This document shows positions 11,947 through 21,895 of a DNA stretch of 64,000 bases, one piece after another (the first letter of the stretch is position 1; every line of letters begins with the position of its first letter). Under the pieces are notes generated by a model. It was given only the letters and a program-made list of their open reading frames with translations. It made no database searches and had not been told where the DNA came from. Location: positions 5,766,001 through 5,830,000 of the forward strand of contig NC_070562.1 of assembly GCF_026914185.1 (NCBI RefSeq), written 5' to 3'. This stretch comes from Puccinia triticina. Its lineage: Eukaryota > Basidiomycota > Pucciniomycetes > Pucciniales > Pucciniaceae. The position numbers were made by a program, and so were the translations under genes.

Positions 11947-13165
11947 GTCAGGATTCAGGCCCGGGCCCAAACAACTCCACCGCTTCGGCTGAGTCACCGG
12001 ACCCTGCGGCAAGCACCACTGCCTCGACAGCAACCTCAAACTTCATTCTCAACGCCATCACTGGCCACAACAAATACTCGGATCATGAGCTCAACCAAAC
12101 CAGTCAAGCCCACGGCCTAACCCTGCCATCTCCTAGCAACCAGACCGGTCAAGAACCAGGCGCTGTTGCCCAGGACTAATCAAGCCCTGTGATTCCATAC
12201 CAGGCCAACCTATGTACGTCGGTTACAGAAGTCATACCTGTCACCCGCATGGCTATATAAACTGATGCCCTTCTCATGTTGGATTGAAATGTCACATGCA
12301 TTACACAGTTGCATCAACTTCCATGACATTCTAGAAAGGAGTTCTCTGGACTGAGTGCGCTGGGACAACTCGCGGGCAGGACCAACAATTTTCGAAGCTG
12401 GAACAACACTCAAGACCCAAGGATCAAACTATCAACTCAAGCCGAACAATCAAGACTCAATCAGTACTTCACATCGATATCACGCAAGGTACCCAGGGGG
12501 AGATCTAGAGGTATCATTAACTGGCTCTGTCATCAAATCGGGTTGTTGTTACTTATGATCAATTTCTGTTGTTTTAGTTTCTGTCTCAAGTGTACCATCA
12601 TCTTATCGTCTGTCTGTTTTTGATTTTTTGTTTTTACTCATCAGGTAACAACTCTTTCATTTATTCACCGTTGTTTTTTTCATCATTGATTCTTATTCTT
12701 GTTTTTTTGTTCAAGTTATTACTACTACTGGTTTTATCAAGTGTTTGCAATACAAGATCAGACTTCTCAATCTTACATCTCACTGTCAGGCCTGATCCTC
12801 AGTGTATCCTCCTTCTAGCCTTACACCACTCCAGCTCGAACTCTTTCCATCTTCCTCGAACCTGCTATCCACAGCCTTATCCGAACCCGCTATCCACAGT
12901 TTCTTCTCCCCCTTTTTACCTTAGCTCGAACTCTTCTTTCTTTGTTATCATCGACAGCTTGCAACGACCTCGTACCGCACTCTTGTTCTTCTCGTGTTAC
13001 TTTTCTTGTATTTTCTTATCGCTCTTATTCTCCTTGTCCTACCACTGCCCTTAAGGTACTTTCACCTCCTGTTTTTTTTTTCTTCATTTTCTCTCCTCTC
13101 CCTCATGAAGATCACCATGAGCTGACATAAGATGAAATGAAACCTTAAGTCTTCCAATTCTCACA
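11947..13165 (+). repeat. 3' LTR of the copia element, interrupted
   Basis: Starts TGTCAGGATTCAGGCCCGGG and ends CCAATTCTCACA, as in the 5' LTR, but contains 506 extra bases after GCCCTTCTCA: a nested 501-bp insertion plus its 5-bp target duplication. The flanking AAATC (13166-13170) repeats the left flank. Confidence 0.95.
12277..12777. mobile_element. Nested solo LTR (501 bp)
   Basis: The inserted segment begins TGTTGGATTGAAATGTCACA and ends CAATCTTACA, so it has TG...CA ends and no coding capacity. It is flanked by TCTCA on both sides (12272-12276 and 12778-12782), while the other LTR has TCTCA once. A TG...CA segment of this size with a 5-bp duplication is the signature of a solo LTR left by recombination between the LTRs of a second element. 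The TGTTGGA start is common in Ty1/copia LTRs. It differs from the host LTR, so it is another family. Confidence 0.88.
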
Positions 13166-13894
13166 AAATCAACCCAGCAAACTACTTGAAATTCCTTTGC
13201 TTCGAAAACCCTGTGGTGACCATGATCGACCGTCCTGAAGGTCTCTTCGACATGTCTAAAAGCCTCTGCGTGCTCAATTTCAGTCGGCAGTCGAGGAGTC
13301 AGCGGCCGATCGAGTGGTTTTAGAAAGCTTTGATCGGGATATCTTTTTGATTTTTCTTCATACTCCGCAACTTCCTTCACTCGTTCTTCCACTTCTAGTT
13401 CGAGTTCTTTACAGATGGCGGGAAACAAATCGAGCTCCTTTATCTTCTTAGTAAGGCTATGAGGTCTTAGCTCCAAACCTTGTCTGCGCTTGTAGTCCTC
13501 CCGTGCGCTGTAGACCAACGCGTTTTTAAGGAAAACGACGCGATTGATCGGTTCGGTTGGAACGTGATGGATCGTAGTTCAAATGCGTCAGATACACAGC
13601 CAATCATGAAGCAGCCCACGAAGAAAGGTAAGGTGGAGAAGTAAGCACCAAGTAGCCTAGTGTTTCAGCTTTATTGCACAAGGGTCCAGTTTTTGTAACA
13701 CGTACTGCGCGCATCTCTTGCGAACCTTGGGTTTTACTGCTGGCTGGTCTATCTGAAGGGAAGGTCCAGCTTCCGTCCCCCTTGTGCTGACCAAGGACTC
13801 CACTGCAAGTCTTTGTGTGTCAACGGATGGTCCAGGTTGTTGCTCGATTGTCCCGTTGGTCGACGCCATTGAAGTGGATGAAAGAGGCTACATA

Positions 13895-14425
13895 GATCCG
13901 AGAAGTCGGGTCGGGTACCAGGTATGTATGCCGGCATGAGACCGGTGTACCCGGTACCCGGCGCCGCAAATCGCAATGCCGCTGCAGATCTGAACGGTTT
14001 CCCATTTCGGAATTCGGGCATCTCGACTCCATTCCACCCGTCTTGAACTGCACAGCCCCCAGCCTCAACCATACCACAAAAGATGATCCCTCATATTGCA
14101 TCCACAAGACTGACACACTAGCTGAGGCTGGAGACACATGCCAAGCTCCAGCCTCTTGTACAGTCGGATACCCCACAAGGGTCAGTTGTACCCGATCAGA
14201 TACCTGCCCCAATAGCCGATTGGGTATCCGGTTGTGCCTCTCAGACGGGTCTGGAAGTCGGCGGGTCGACCCGAGCTTCAGAATATGTAGTAGCCCAAGC
14301 CCGACCCGGAAACTGAGCAGGCCGGGTCAGCTTCAGTTTCCGAAGCCAAAGCCGAACCGAACCGGCCTTAGACCCGACGGGTCGCAGGTAACCAACGGTC
14401 CAACCCGACCCTCTTTCATCCCGAA
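13895..14425. repeat. GGGTACC/CGGGT-rich palindromic repeat, hAT-like relic
   Basis: Both ends of this interval are packed with GGGTCGGGT, GGTACCCG and related inverted words, e.g. at 13905-13965 and 14160-14420. Similar CCGGGT-rich subterminal sequence occurs in the hAT element at 56977-59783. It lies directly upstream of split host gene A. No clean TIR pair or target duplication was found, so this is only a likely MITE relic. Confidence 0.4.
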
Positions 14426-15166
14426 AAAGTAAACGGTCATCCAGCTGACCCTAGAAAAAGGTTACAAAAATTAACTCAAGAAGTGTAAAACGATCAAGAG
14501 CCAATGGGTCTCCCACTGGGAATGAAATATGTTTTGTATCGGGGTGCTGGTTCTTTCCAAGTGCTCCACCCCCGGTCCCTTTCAAGCCAGTCGTACAATG
14601 GAAGAATTCCCTCTGGTTCTGCATACAGAGTCAAAGGGAAATCTCCCAATGGTTGAACGTAGGTTACAGGAATACGAATATGTAGTTCTGATGCAATTTG
14701 ATCGGAGTGACGTGGCGCTTAAGCATGACTCTGAGGGATGCACTAATCCTGTTCTCCTATCTTTGTTCCTTTGCTTTCACTTTTATCCTTTTTGCTTTAC
14801 TTTCCTTTTCATGTGATTGAGATTTGTTTCCTGTCTTTACTTTTCTTTTATTCGCTTTCCTTTTGCTTCCTTTCGCTTTCCTTTCCTTGCATTTCTCATG
14901 CAATCCTTTCCTTTACCTTACCTTCCTTTCCTTTTCTTTCTTTGACTATCCTTCTCTTTGCTTAGCTCCTGTGCCTCTCAGTTTGCGTTGGGGATTTGCT
15001 GTCTATTTAATTGCATCCTGGAAGTTGAAACCATCACCCATCAACAACCAACTTCTCTTCCTTGTCTTACTTCGATTGCTCTCATTCTGCTTTGAGACCT
15101 GATCTTGGTGCAAATTCTCTTTAGAGTCAGTCAGTCACTGTCGCGCTGTTTATCTTTGGCATTAAT
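14426..15166. other. Intergenic, pyrimidine-rich, no gene
   Basis: Contains a long CTTT-rich tract at about 14760-14960, which explains the Phe/Leu-rich ORFs there. No gene is supported. Confidence 0.6.
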
Positions 15167-15347
15167 TATGGTGTTCAAAGTTGGTTTGCATAATTTTATG
15201 CATGCATAAATCATAAAATCATAAAATCTTTTTTGCAGGGGATATGACTGTCTGATTATGTAATACAAAATTTCCTCACCAAAATATTTTTATGATTTTA
15301 TGATTTATGCATGCATAAAATTATGCAAACCAACTTTGAACACCATA
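15167..15347. mobile_element. 181-bp TA-flanked MITE, copy 1
   Basis: Ends are TA + TGGTGTTCAAAGTTGG and its inverse + TA. The inverted repeats run through GCATAATTTTATGCATGCAT and TCATAAAATCATAAAATC, about 65 bp per arm. The flanks outside TA differ between copies, so TA is the target duplication, as in Tc1/mariner-type (Stowaway-like) MITEs. Confidence 0.9.
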
Positions 15348-15637
15348 AATGACTAACTGTGACAACATCAAGGCGCATGATTTTGTAGCTTTTTTCTTGC
15401 ATGCGTATATATCCGCCATCTTTGCTGTTTCAGGGTGTGCTGTCTAGAAAGAAGGCTCATGATCAAAAGCTGTGACCATTGTATTAACATCCTCCTGATT
15501 TTCTTATTTATCAGAATCACAACCCTCAACTCTCAATTTACACCTACCCCGCTTTCCCAGCTCCTCAATTTACACAAGTGTTAAAGGGGCCAACAGCCAG
15601 ATGGTGCTGTCTGGTGAAAGTTGACACTATTTCCAGT

Positions 15638-15818
15638 TATGGTGTTCAAAGTTGGTTTGCATAATTTTATGCATGCATAAATCATAAAATCATAAAACCT
15701 TTTTTGCAGGGGATATGACTGTCTGATTATGTAATACAAAATTTCCTCACCAAAATATTTTTATGATTTTATGATTTATGCATGCATAAAATTATGCAAA
15801 CCAACTTTGAACACCATA
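15638..15818. mobile_element. 181-bp TA-flanked MITE, copy 2
   Basis: Nearly identical to copy 1 and in the same internal orientation, 290 bp further on. Flanked by TA. Confidence 0.9.
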
Positions 15819-16060
15819 AGTGTCACAAGCGCCGATGGTACTCCAACCTCGGATGTTTCTTGAACATATAACAAATATGATGCCGACTATCCTTGCGGTC
15901 AAAATCTTTCTGGCACTTGGCGTAGTACTGGTATTGGTCTTGAAAATCAAAAGGGCAGACAAGGAGTGAGGGGTGCTGGGGGGGTTTGGATGAAGAGGGA
16001 CATACATTTCTCCTGTGAATTGTTTTTCCTTGGCTTACGCCTGCGGAGGCGACTAAGGAT

Positions 16061-17910
16061 GTTGCCCAGTGTTTCACCAGGTCACTTAAATTCCTGTACT
16101 TTTTGTCTCAATGAGGGAATGTGCATTCATCTGGTATGATTCAAAAACACATGAAAACTTGAGTGCTAGAATTCTTTTGGCTGCAGAATAGGGTGAATGA
16201 GAAAACTTACACAAGGGTCCCGGATCAATATTGTGTGGACCCCTAATGTGCCGCCTGAAGTCGTACAGATCTTTCCTCTTGTACACTTTTGTCACACTCT
16301 GCTTGAGAGATTCACCACATTGCAATCGCCCATCCGGTAAATTGAGCAGATTTTTATCAACCAAATCTTCACCTGAATGCAAAAAAGAAGTTAGCTCTAG
16401 TTGCCCTTATTTGGTTTTGTGATCACATTTCTGAGATGATCTGCCGCCTCAAGTTATACAGATCTTTGTTGTACACTTTTGTCTTGCCCTCCTTGATACA
16501 TTCATGACATTGTAATGTGTCATTCAGTAACCTGATCACATGCCTATCAACCAAATCCTCACTTGAATGCAAAAAGAAGTTCTTTCCAGTTGTTTCTATC
16601 TGGGTTTGTGATCACGTTTGTGAGAGCTTGGAGGAAAATGAATGAGTCACCTAGCATGAGGTGTGGCTTTTTATTCTGCAGTTTGGCTGACTGATCAGCT
16701 TCAGTTGTTTCAGCGGCTGAAGCGGAAATCAGAGTTAGTTCTAGTTACTCTTATTTGGTTTTATGATAAAGTGTCTGATAACATGGAGCAAAATGGACCA
16801 CTCCCACTGGTCTTGCTGACTGAGCAGCATTGGAAGTCTGTTGGGATGCAGCAATATCCTCATGGCTGGGCCGAGGTGAACAATCCCTGCTGCCGCAGAT
16901 TGGATACCATTTACTTGGTGTGGCAGTTGAGGAGCTACAGTCAATTTTTGTTACACAATATTGTATCAGTCTAGTCATGGGAAATCTTGGGCCCACCATT
17001 TTAACAGTAGCTCCTCAAATGCCATGCCTAGTAAATGATATCCAATCCAAAGCAGCTGGCATTGTTCCCCCTATCCCAGCCATGAGGATATTGTTGCATC
17101 CCAAAAGACTTCCAATGCTATCCAGTCAGCAAAACCAGTGGAGATAAACAGAAAAAAAAGGTGACTTATCCATTTTGCTCCATATTCTCAGAAACTTTAT
17201 CATAAAAACAAATAACAGTAACTAAAACTAACTCTGATTTCCGCTTCAGCCGCTGGAGCAACTGAAGCTGATCAGTCACCCAAACTCCAGAATTAGAAGC
17301 CACACCTCATGCTAAGTGACTCATTCATTTTCCTCCAAGATCTCACAAACTTGATCACAAAGCCAGATAGGAACAACTAGAAAGAACTTCTTTTTGCATT
17401 CAAGTGAAGATTTGGTTGATAAGCATGTGCTTGAGTTACTGGATGGGCAATTGCAATGTTGTGAATGTCTCAAGGAGGGCAAGACAAAAGTGTAAAACAG
17501 AAAAGATCTGTAAAACTGGGGGCAACAAATCATCTCAGAAACGCAATCACAAACCCAGATAAGAGCAACTATAACTAAATTCTTTTTGCATTCAGGTGAA
17601 GATTTGGTTGATAAACATGTGCGCAATTTACCGGATGGGCAATTGCAATGTGGTGGATGTCTCAAGCAGGGAAAGACAGAAGTTTACAGCAGGAAAGATC
17701 TGTACAACTTGTGGAGGCACATTAGGGGTCCACACAATATTAATCTGGGACCCTTGTGTAAGCTTTCTCATTCACCCATTTCTTCAGGCAAAAGAATTAC
17801 TGCACTCATGATTTTTACTGTGATTTTGACTCGTAAAAGATCAATGTCTGTTAGCTAATTGCAATAAAGAGTACAGGAATTCCAGTGAGCTGGTGAAACA
17901 CCCGGCTAAT
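16061..17910. repeat. 1.85-kb diverged inverted duplication with zinc-finger-like remnants
   Basis: The left half (16061-about 16980) and right half (about 16990-17910) are inverted copies with roughly three quarters of bases matching by eye. The outermost matched words are GTGTTTCACCAG and CTGGTGAAACAC. Each arm contains two copies of an about 130-bp exon-like unit that reads, away from the centre, HSGEDLVDK...LPDG.LQCG.CL followed by a Lys-Asp-Leu-Tyr and RRHIRGPHN. The Cys-x2-Cys and later His residues look like a zinc-binding module. Three of the four units carry stops or lost Cys, so no gene is intact. It may be a foldback transposon that captured part of a gene, or an inverted segmental duplication. 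Confidence 0.7.
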
Positions 17911-18534
17911 AGTAAAAATCATCATAAGTCACCACCGCAGGCATGAGCCAAGAAAGAAATCACAGGATAAAGGTCACCATGGAGAGTGTATGGAACAAAA
18001 AACCAAAACAAGAATCTGGACCCATTGCCATGAGCACAATGGATCCAGTCAGGTTTGCTTTTTACACCAATTATGCTAAATTTAAAGGTTTTCCAGACAA
18101 TTGTATCAGCAATAATGCATAACTCAATGTTAACCAGACGACTTGCCATACAATTCAAAAAATAACTTCTCAGAAAGTCTTTTCCAAGCACTTGTTAGAC
18201 AGAGTTCTTCATACAATTCCCGCCATCCGGGCCCAGAAAATTGCAGAACGTTTCTGACAAAATCTGTTCAGCAACTCCTTGGACAAAACTTTCCAAGCAG
18301 TCATTTTATGCAGTGATATGAGGGTCCACACACACACTATCTACTCTTGGATCTTTTTTTCCTTTCAAGATATACGGACCACCACAAGGGCAGCAACACA
18401 GAACTCAAGTTTGGAGACAAACCTGTCAAGATTATTGTTTAATCCTTCAATGAAATGTCTGAAAATCTTGCCAGTCATCTTAAAGGTCCATTGCAGTCTG
18501 CAGTCAGCTATATTTTCCCATCTTCCCACTTGGA
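17911..18534. other. Intergenic, no gene recognised
   Basis: Only unsupported short ORFs, including one of 118 codons at 18279 with no homology I recognise. Confidence 0.5.
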
Positions 18535-18673
18535 ATTGCTACCAATGCAAGAAAAATTCGAGCAACTGCATGCAGTTGACATCTGAGAACTCCAAGCAAG
18601 CTTGTGGTCTTACACAAGCCTTTTTCAAGGCTTAATTTTGACCAAGATTCAATGCACAGTGACTGTGCAGAAA

Positions 18674-18767
18674 GTGTTTGGGTGGATCTAGTCTAGATAC
18701 ACCCAAACACACATAATTTGCTGTGGAAGTCCTGTTCTAGATCATCTAGAACAGCAGTTCCACAGCA
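18674..18767. repeat. Two adjacent perfect-to-near-perfect hairpins
   Basis: The first palindrome spans 18674-18710 with arms GTGTTTGGGTG / TACCCAAACAC around ATCTAGTCTAGAT. The second spans 18719-18767 with arms TGCTGTGGAA / TTCCACAGCA and an inner CTGTTCTAGAT.ATCTAGAACAG. No loop protein or RNA gene is implied. Confidence 0.75.
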
Positions 18768-18815
18768 GTAACCCACATGTCAACTCCTGGCAGTTGCTTA
18801 ACTTTTTCTTGCATT

Positions 18816-18996
18816 TATGGTGTTCAAAGTTGGTTTGCATAGTTTTATGCATGCATAAAATGTAAAATCATAAAATCTTTTTTGCAAGGTATATAACTGT
18901 CTGATTATGTAATACAAAATTTCCTCACCAAAACATTCTTATGATTTTATGATTTATGCATTCATAAAATTATGCAAGCCAACTTTGAACACCATA
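18816..18996. mobile_element. 181-bp TA-flanked MITE, copy 3
   Basis: Same ends (TATGGTGTTCAAAGTTGG and inverse) and same length as copies 1 and 2, but with more substitutions, e.g. ATAGTTTTATG for ATAATTTTATG. Confidence 0.9.
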
Positions 18997-19638
18997 AGTG
19001 TATGGATTTGAATTTTTCTTGCATTTTATGGGTGTTGGTTTTATATGTGGAACACTATATGAAAATTAGTCATTCATAATTTCATCCAAGCTGTCAAAAG
19101 ACTTTACACTGCAAGAAAAAGTTGTGTAACTGCAAGCTGTTGAAATTCAAGAGCGCTGGGGAAGTTTGTGGTGCTACTCAAGCCTTTGTCAAGGCTTGTG
19201 TTGACCAAGATTCAATTCACAGTCACTGTGCATGATTTACAGTGACTATGCAATAAAATACTGTTGAGTGCTTGGGTGGAGCTAGAAAAAAGGCTACACA
19301 GAAGTATCTTGCATGTAAACTTTTGTCAGTTGCACAATTTTTATATTTACTTTTGTAGATTTTATTCTTTTCTTCTTGCTTTATCCAACCTTATCTTTCT
19401 AATGTACTACAAATATCCTTCTTGTCTCATAGATCAATCTTGTTGAGCATGTGGCTCTTACTCAGACATAACTTATCACTGTGCACCACAAACCAACAAA
19501 AGAGATAGTGCAGTTGCTAAATTAATTAGTTTTGAGGAAATAAGGAAGCAAGCAAGCAAAAAAACTCAAAGATATTGAGGAATAATATTCCATCTTGTTC
19601 AATCATTTGACATGGTTTCATGAGTCTAACATCTACAG

Positions 19639-19778
19639 CAGATGATGTCCCATCAAGATCTGAGGGCCTCCCCGAAGTGATCTAGAGCCTCAAAAGCTAG
19701 ATTTCCCAGTGAAAATCTATAGTTTTTAGGTCTACATCCAGAACTGCAAGGGTCCCAGATGTGACAGGGAGTCATGCA
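19639..19778. mobile_element. GACTTCCCGTC-type MITE, diverged copy
   Basis: Related over its length to 25580-25733 (shared words GATCTGAGGGCCTCC, AAGTGATCT.GAGCC, AACTGCAAGG.TCCCAGATGTG). The ends GATGATGTCCC / GGGAGTCATGC are an imperfect inverted repeat. Confidence 0.5.
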
Positions 19779-20121
19779 GTCTTTATCATCTGGCTGATTT
19801 TGAACCAACAGAACCTAGTATATAAATGTTCATGTGTTCTCATTTTGGTTCCCTTGACTCAATGGTATTTCATTTCCTTCCCCCAAATAACTTGGTTCCT
19901 CTGAAAGAAGAAGACAAGAATTTTAACTGTAAACATCACCAGTTGCCCAGCATGCAATTGCACCTGCCATCCAAGCCAGAGAAGACAAAAGAAAGGAAAG
20001 CCTTTGCAGAAAAAGAAAGGAAGACCTTTACATAAAACTTGTGATACAACACGATATGCAGTTTACCCAAATAGCACACTTATAACAGAGGGATCTCTGA
20101 TATTTAAACAAATAGAGACTT

Positions 20122-21895
20122 TCAGCTACCATACTCGTAAAACCCCTTCCCAACCTTCTTGCCTGCATAATGAGCACACAATAAGCACATTTTAGTCAGG
20201 AGTGATGAGCAATTTGCAGGTAGAAAAACACTTGCCTAGCCAACCAGCATCAACCATCCGACTCAGTAGAACTGAGGGCCGATATTTTGAGTCCGATGTT
20301 TGGCTGTAAAGGACTTGCATGATTGAAAGACACGTATCGAGTCCGATGCTGTAAAAAAACATCAACTTCAATGTCACTACGTGCGCAAACAAAAACAAGG
20401 CAAAAGTTAATGTCACTTACAAATCTGCTAAGGTTAGTGGCCCCATTGGCACGTTGGTACCGCGCTTCATCGTCTGATCAATATCCTCTCGAGTCGCCAC
20501 CCCCTTTTATACAACAGGTACATTGGAATCAGCTCGCAGAAGTCTTGGATCAAGAAAACGGTCTCATGAAGTTATTATCCTACTTCTTCAAGACATATGA
20601 TCGCCTCGTTTATCCTTTGAAACCAGAGTATCTAGAAGGACTTAATGGAGCTTCATGTGGTTCATCTGACAAATCGGACTCACATGGGCATAAGAACCTT
20701 GAGACAAAAATGAGAACCCATATATCAATCAATTATGCGGGAAAGGTCTTGGATTGAATAGCCAGACTTACTCTGTTGGAAATAAAGCCAGGTGTGTCTT
20801 TCGAGACGGTGACCACTTTGCCACATCTGGCGGCAAACTCTCTGGCCCGTTTCAACGTGTCTTCCGACGTTTGGAGAGCTGCGATAAGCTCGACAAGGGA
20901 CATGACTGGCACCTGGATAATGAAACTTATAATCAGGGTTTTTTTTGTTTTTTTTTTTTGATCGTTTGGTCAATCAATTGTTGAGACTGAACGCAACTGG
21001 ATTGAAGAAGTGTAGGCCAACTACTCGAGAAGGCGAAGGATCGGGACTGGCCAATTGGTGTGGATTTTGGTTAGGATTGATGGCTGAGGCTGCGATCTTG
21101 GTGAGCGAAATCGAGGATGTGTTGGAGGCAAGGATGGTGCTCGGTTTACAGATAGAAGCGAGCTGAGAGAAGATTGTTTGCTTGAGCGATAGCTTCTCGG
21201 CGACTGCCTATTGAGCAAACGAGCGGATCATGAGTTGATGCTTCTTGCGAGTGTTTACCACTTGTCAATTTTACCTCAATCACCAGGTCTACGTCCCTCA
21301 ATTCGTTCAGCTCTCCGATCGCTCGTACTCGTCCGCGGACTCCAGTAGCTTCGTTTTCAGTAAGCTTTTCTTTGGCGACATCTTTCGCCAGCAACTTGTC
21401 TATCACAAGTCCGCAAGAATTTGACGATGATTCGATAGATGAATTGATACGCTTTTAAGTTCAGAACCGTTCAGATGACCTCAAGATAATTGACCGACCT
21501 ATGAAAGCGAGTCCCTTCTTCTGCGCCTCCGGGAGTTGGTCGTGTAGGAGGACATTAACACCTGCATTCTAAATAACAACAACAATAATAATGACATGAG
21601 ATTTGAGCCGATAAATGATTATCCAATGGCAATATCAATGTTTACCTTGGCAGCCACGAAAGCAATCCCAGTTCCCATTTGACCTATGCAGATAAATATT
21701 CACCGCATCACACTCATGAAAGCAGTCAAAGATGCACAATACAGCAGACTTACCAGCACCGATCACGCCCACCGTGCTGATTTTCCGTAGGGTACCTAGC
21801 CTGACGTCCCTCCAGGGTGTGACTCTCGTCATCGAGTGGCCAGAATGGAGACATCCGGATTGGCGGACTAGGCTGCTTGATTGAGCCAGTCGCAT
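20122..21895 (-). CDS. HADH: 3-hydroxyacyl-CoA dehydrogenase, mitochondrial-type (11 exons)
   Basis: Oxidises L-3-hydroxyacyl-CoA to 3-ketoacyl-CoA with NAD+ in fatty-acid beta-oxidation. Exons (minus): 21754-21895, 21646-21683, 21499-21568, 21275-21399, 20998-21207, 20772-20912, 20684-20697, 20584-20614, 20421-20503, 20236-20348, 20122-20162, giving 335 aa. The Rossmann motif GVIGAGQMGTG places the GxGxxG glycines at 46/48/51. LHFFNP supplies the catalytic His191, paired with Glu203 twelve residues on, as in human [25 protein letters not shown] and MGPLTLADF are family signatures; the C-terminus is [10 protein letters not shown]. The Arg/Ser-rich first 38 residues resemble a mitochondrial presequence. 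Intron 10 is GC-AG (GCAAGT...TATGCAG); exon 7 is only 14 nt. The fifth-intron donor (GTTGCG) is weak but phase demands it. Confidence 0.95.
20163..20235 (-). other. GC-AG intron in the HADH gene
   Basis: The donor reads CTAG|GCAAGT and the acceptor TATGCAG|GCAAG. Using the neighbouring GT two bases downstream breaks the frame, while the GC donor joins GWLG to KKVGKGFY exactly as the family requires. Confidence 0.85.

Larger units (their letters stand above)
7042..13165 (+). mobile_element. Ty1/copia LTR retrotransposon, full length but decayed
   Basis: Two LTRs (7042-7755 and 11947-13165) flank gag and pol in the copia order: gag, protease, integrase, reverse transcriptase, RNase H. The element sits head-on against the host gene it interrupts. 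The LTRs start TGTCA and end TCTCACA, and the target duplication is AAATC. Coding is broken by a frameshift near 8445, three in-frame TGA codons (8941, 10993, 11371) and a 44-bp duplication at 9021-9107 that shifts frame. It therefore cannot make its own polyprotein now. The LTRs still match closely once the nested insertion is removed, so insertion is not ancient. No clear polypurine tract is seen before the 3' LTR. Confidence 0.95.
6442..13869 (-). pseudogene. Host gene copy A, split by a Ty1/copia insertion
   Basis: A minus-strand gene paralogous to copy B at 34703-36081. Exon 1 is 13706-13869, starting MASTNGT and ending ...RKRCA. An intron with donor GTACGTG and acceptor CTACAG follows. 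Exon 2 starts at 13507 and runs to 13166, where the retrotransposon cuts it in the middle of a conserved Trp-Val-Asp-Phe stretch. The coding sequence resumes at 7041 and ends at 6442. Skipping the element and one copy of the 5-bp duplication leaves an uninterrupted frame of 367 codons including the stop, so the gene was probably intact until insertion. The C-terminus departs from copy B after the GKIALASEGH motif and is about 40 residues shorter. Function is unknown; no domain is recognised. Confidence 0.85.
18535..19290 (+). repeat. Direct repeat pair (about 160-190 bp), 18535-18710 and 19095-19290
   Basis: Both copies share GCAAGAAAAA, a Gln-Leu-like ACTGCA block, CAAGCCTTT.TCAAGGCTT, TTGACCAAGATTCAAT.CACAGT and GGTGGATCTAG/GGTGGAGCTAG in the same order. 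They lie either side of MITE copy 3. Confidence 0.65.
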
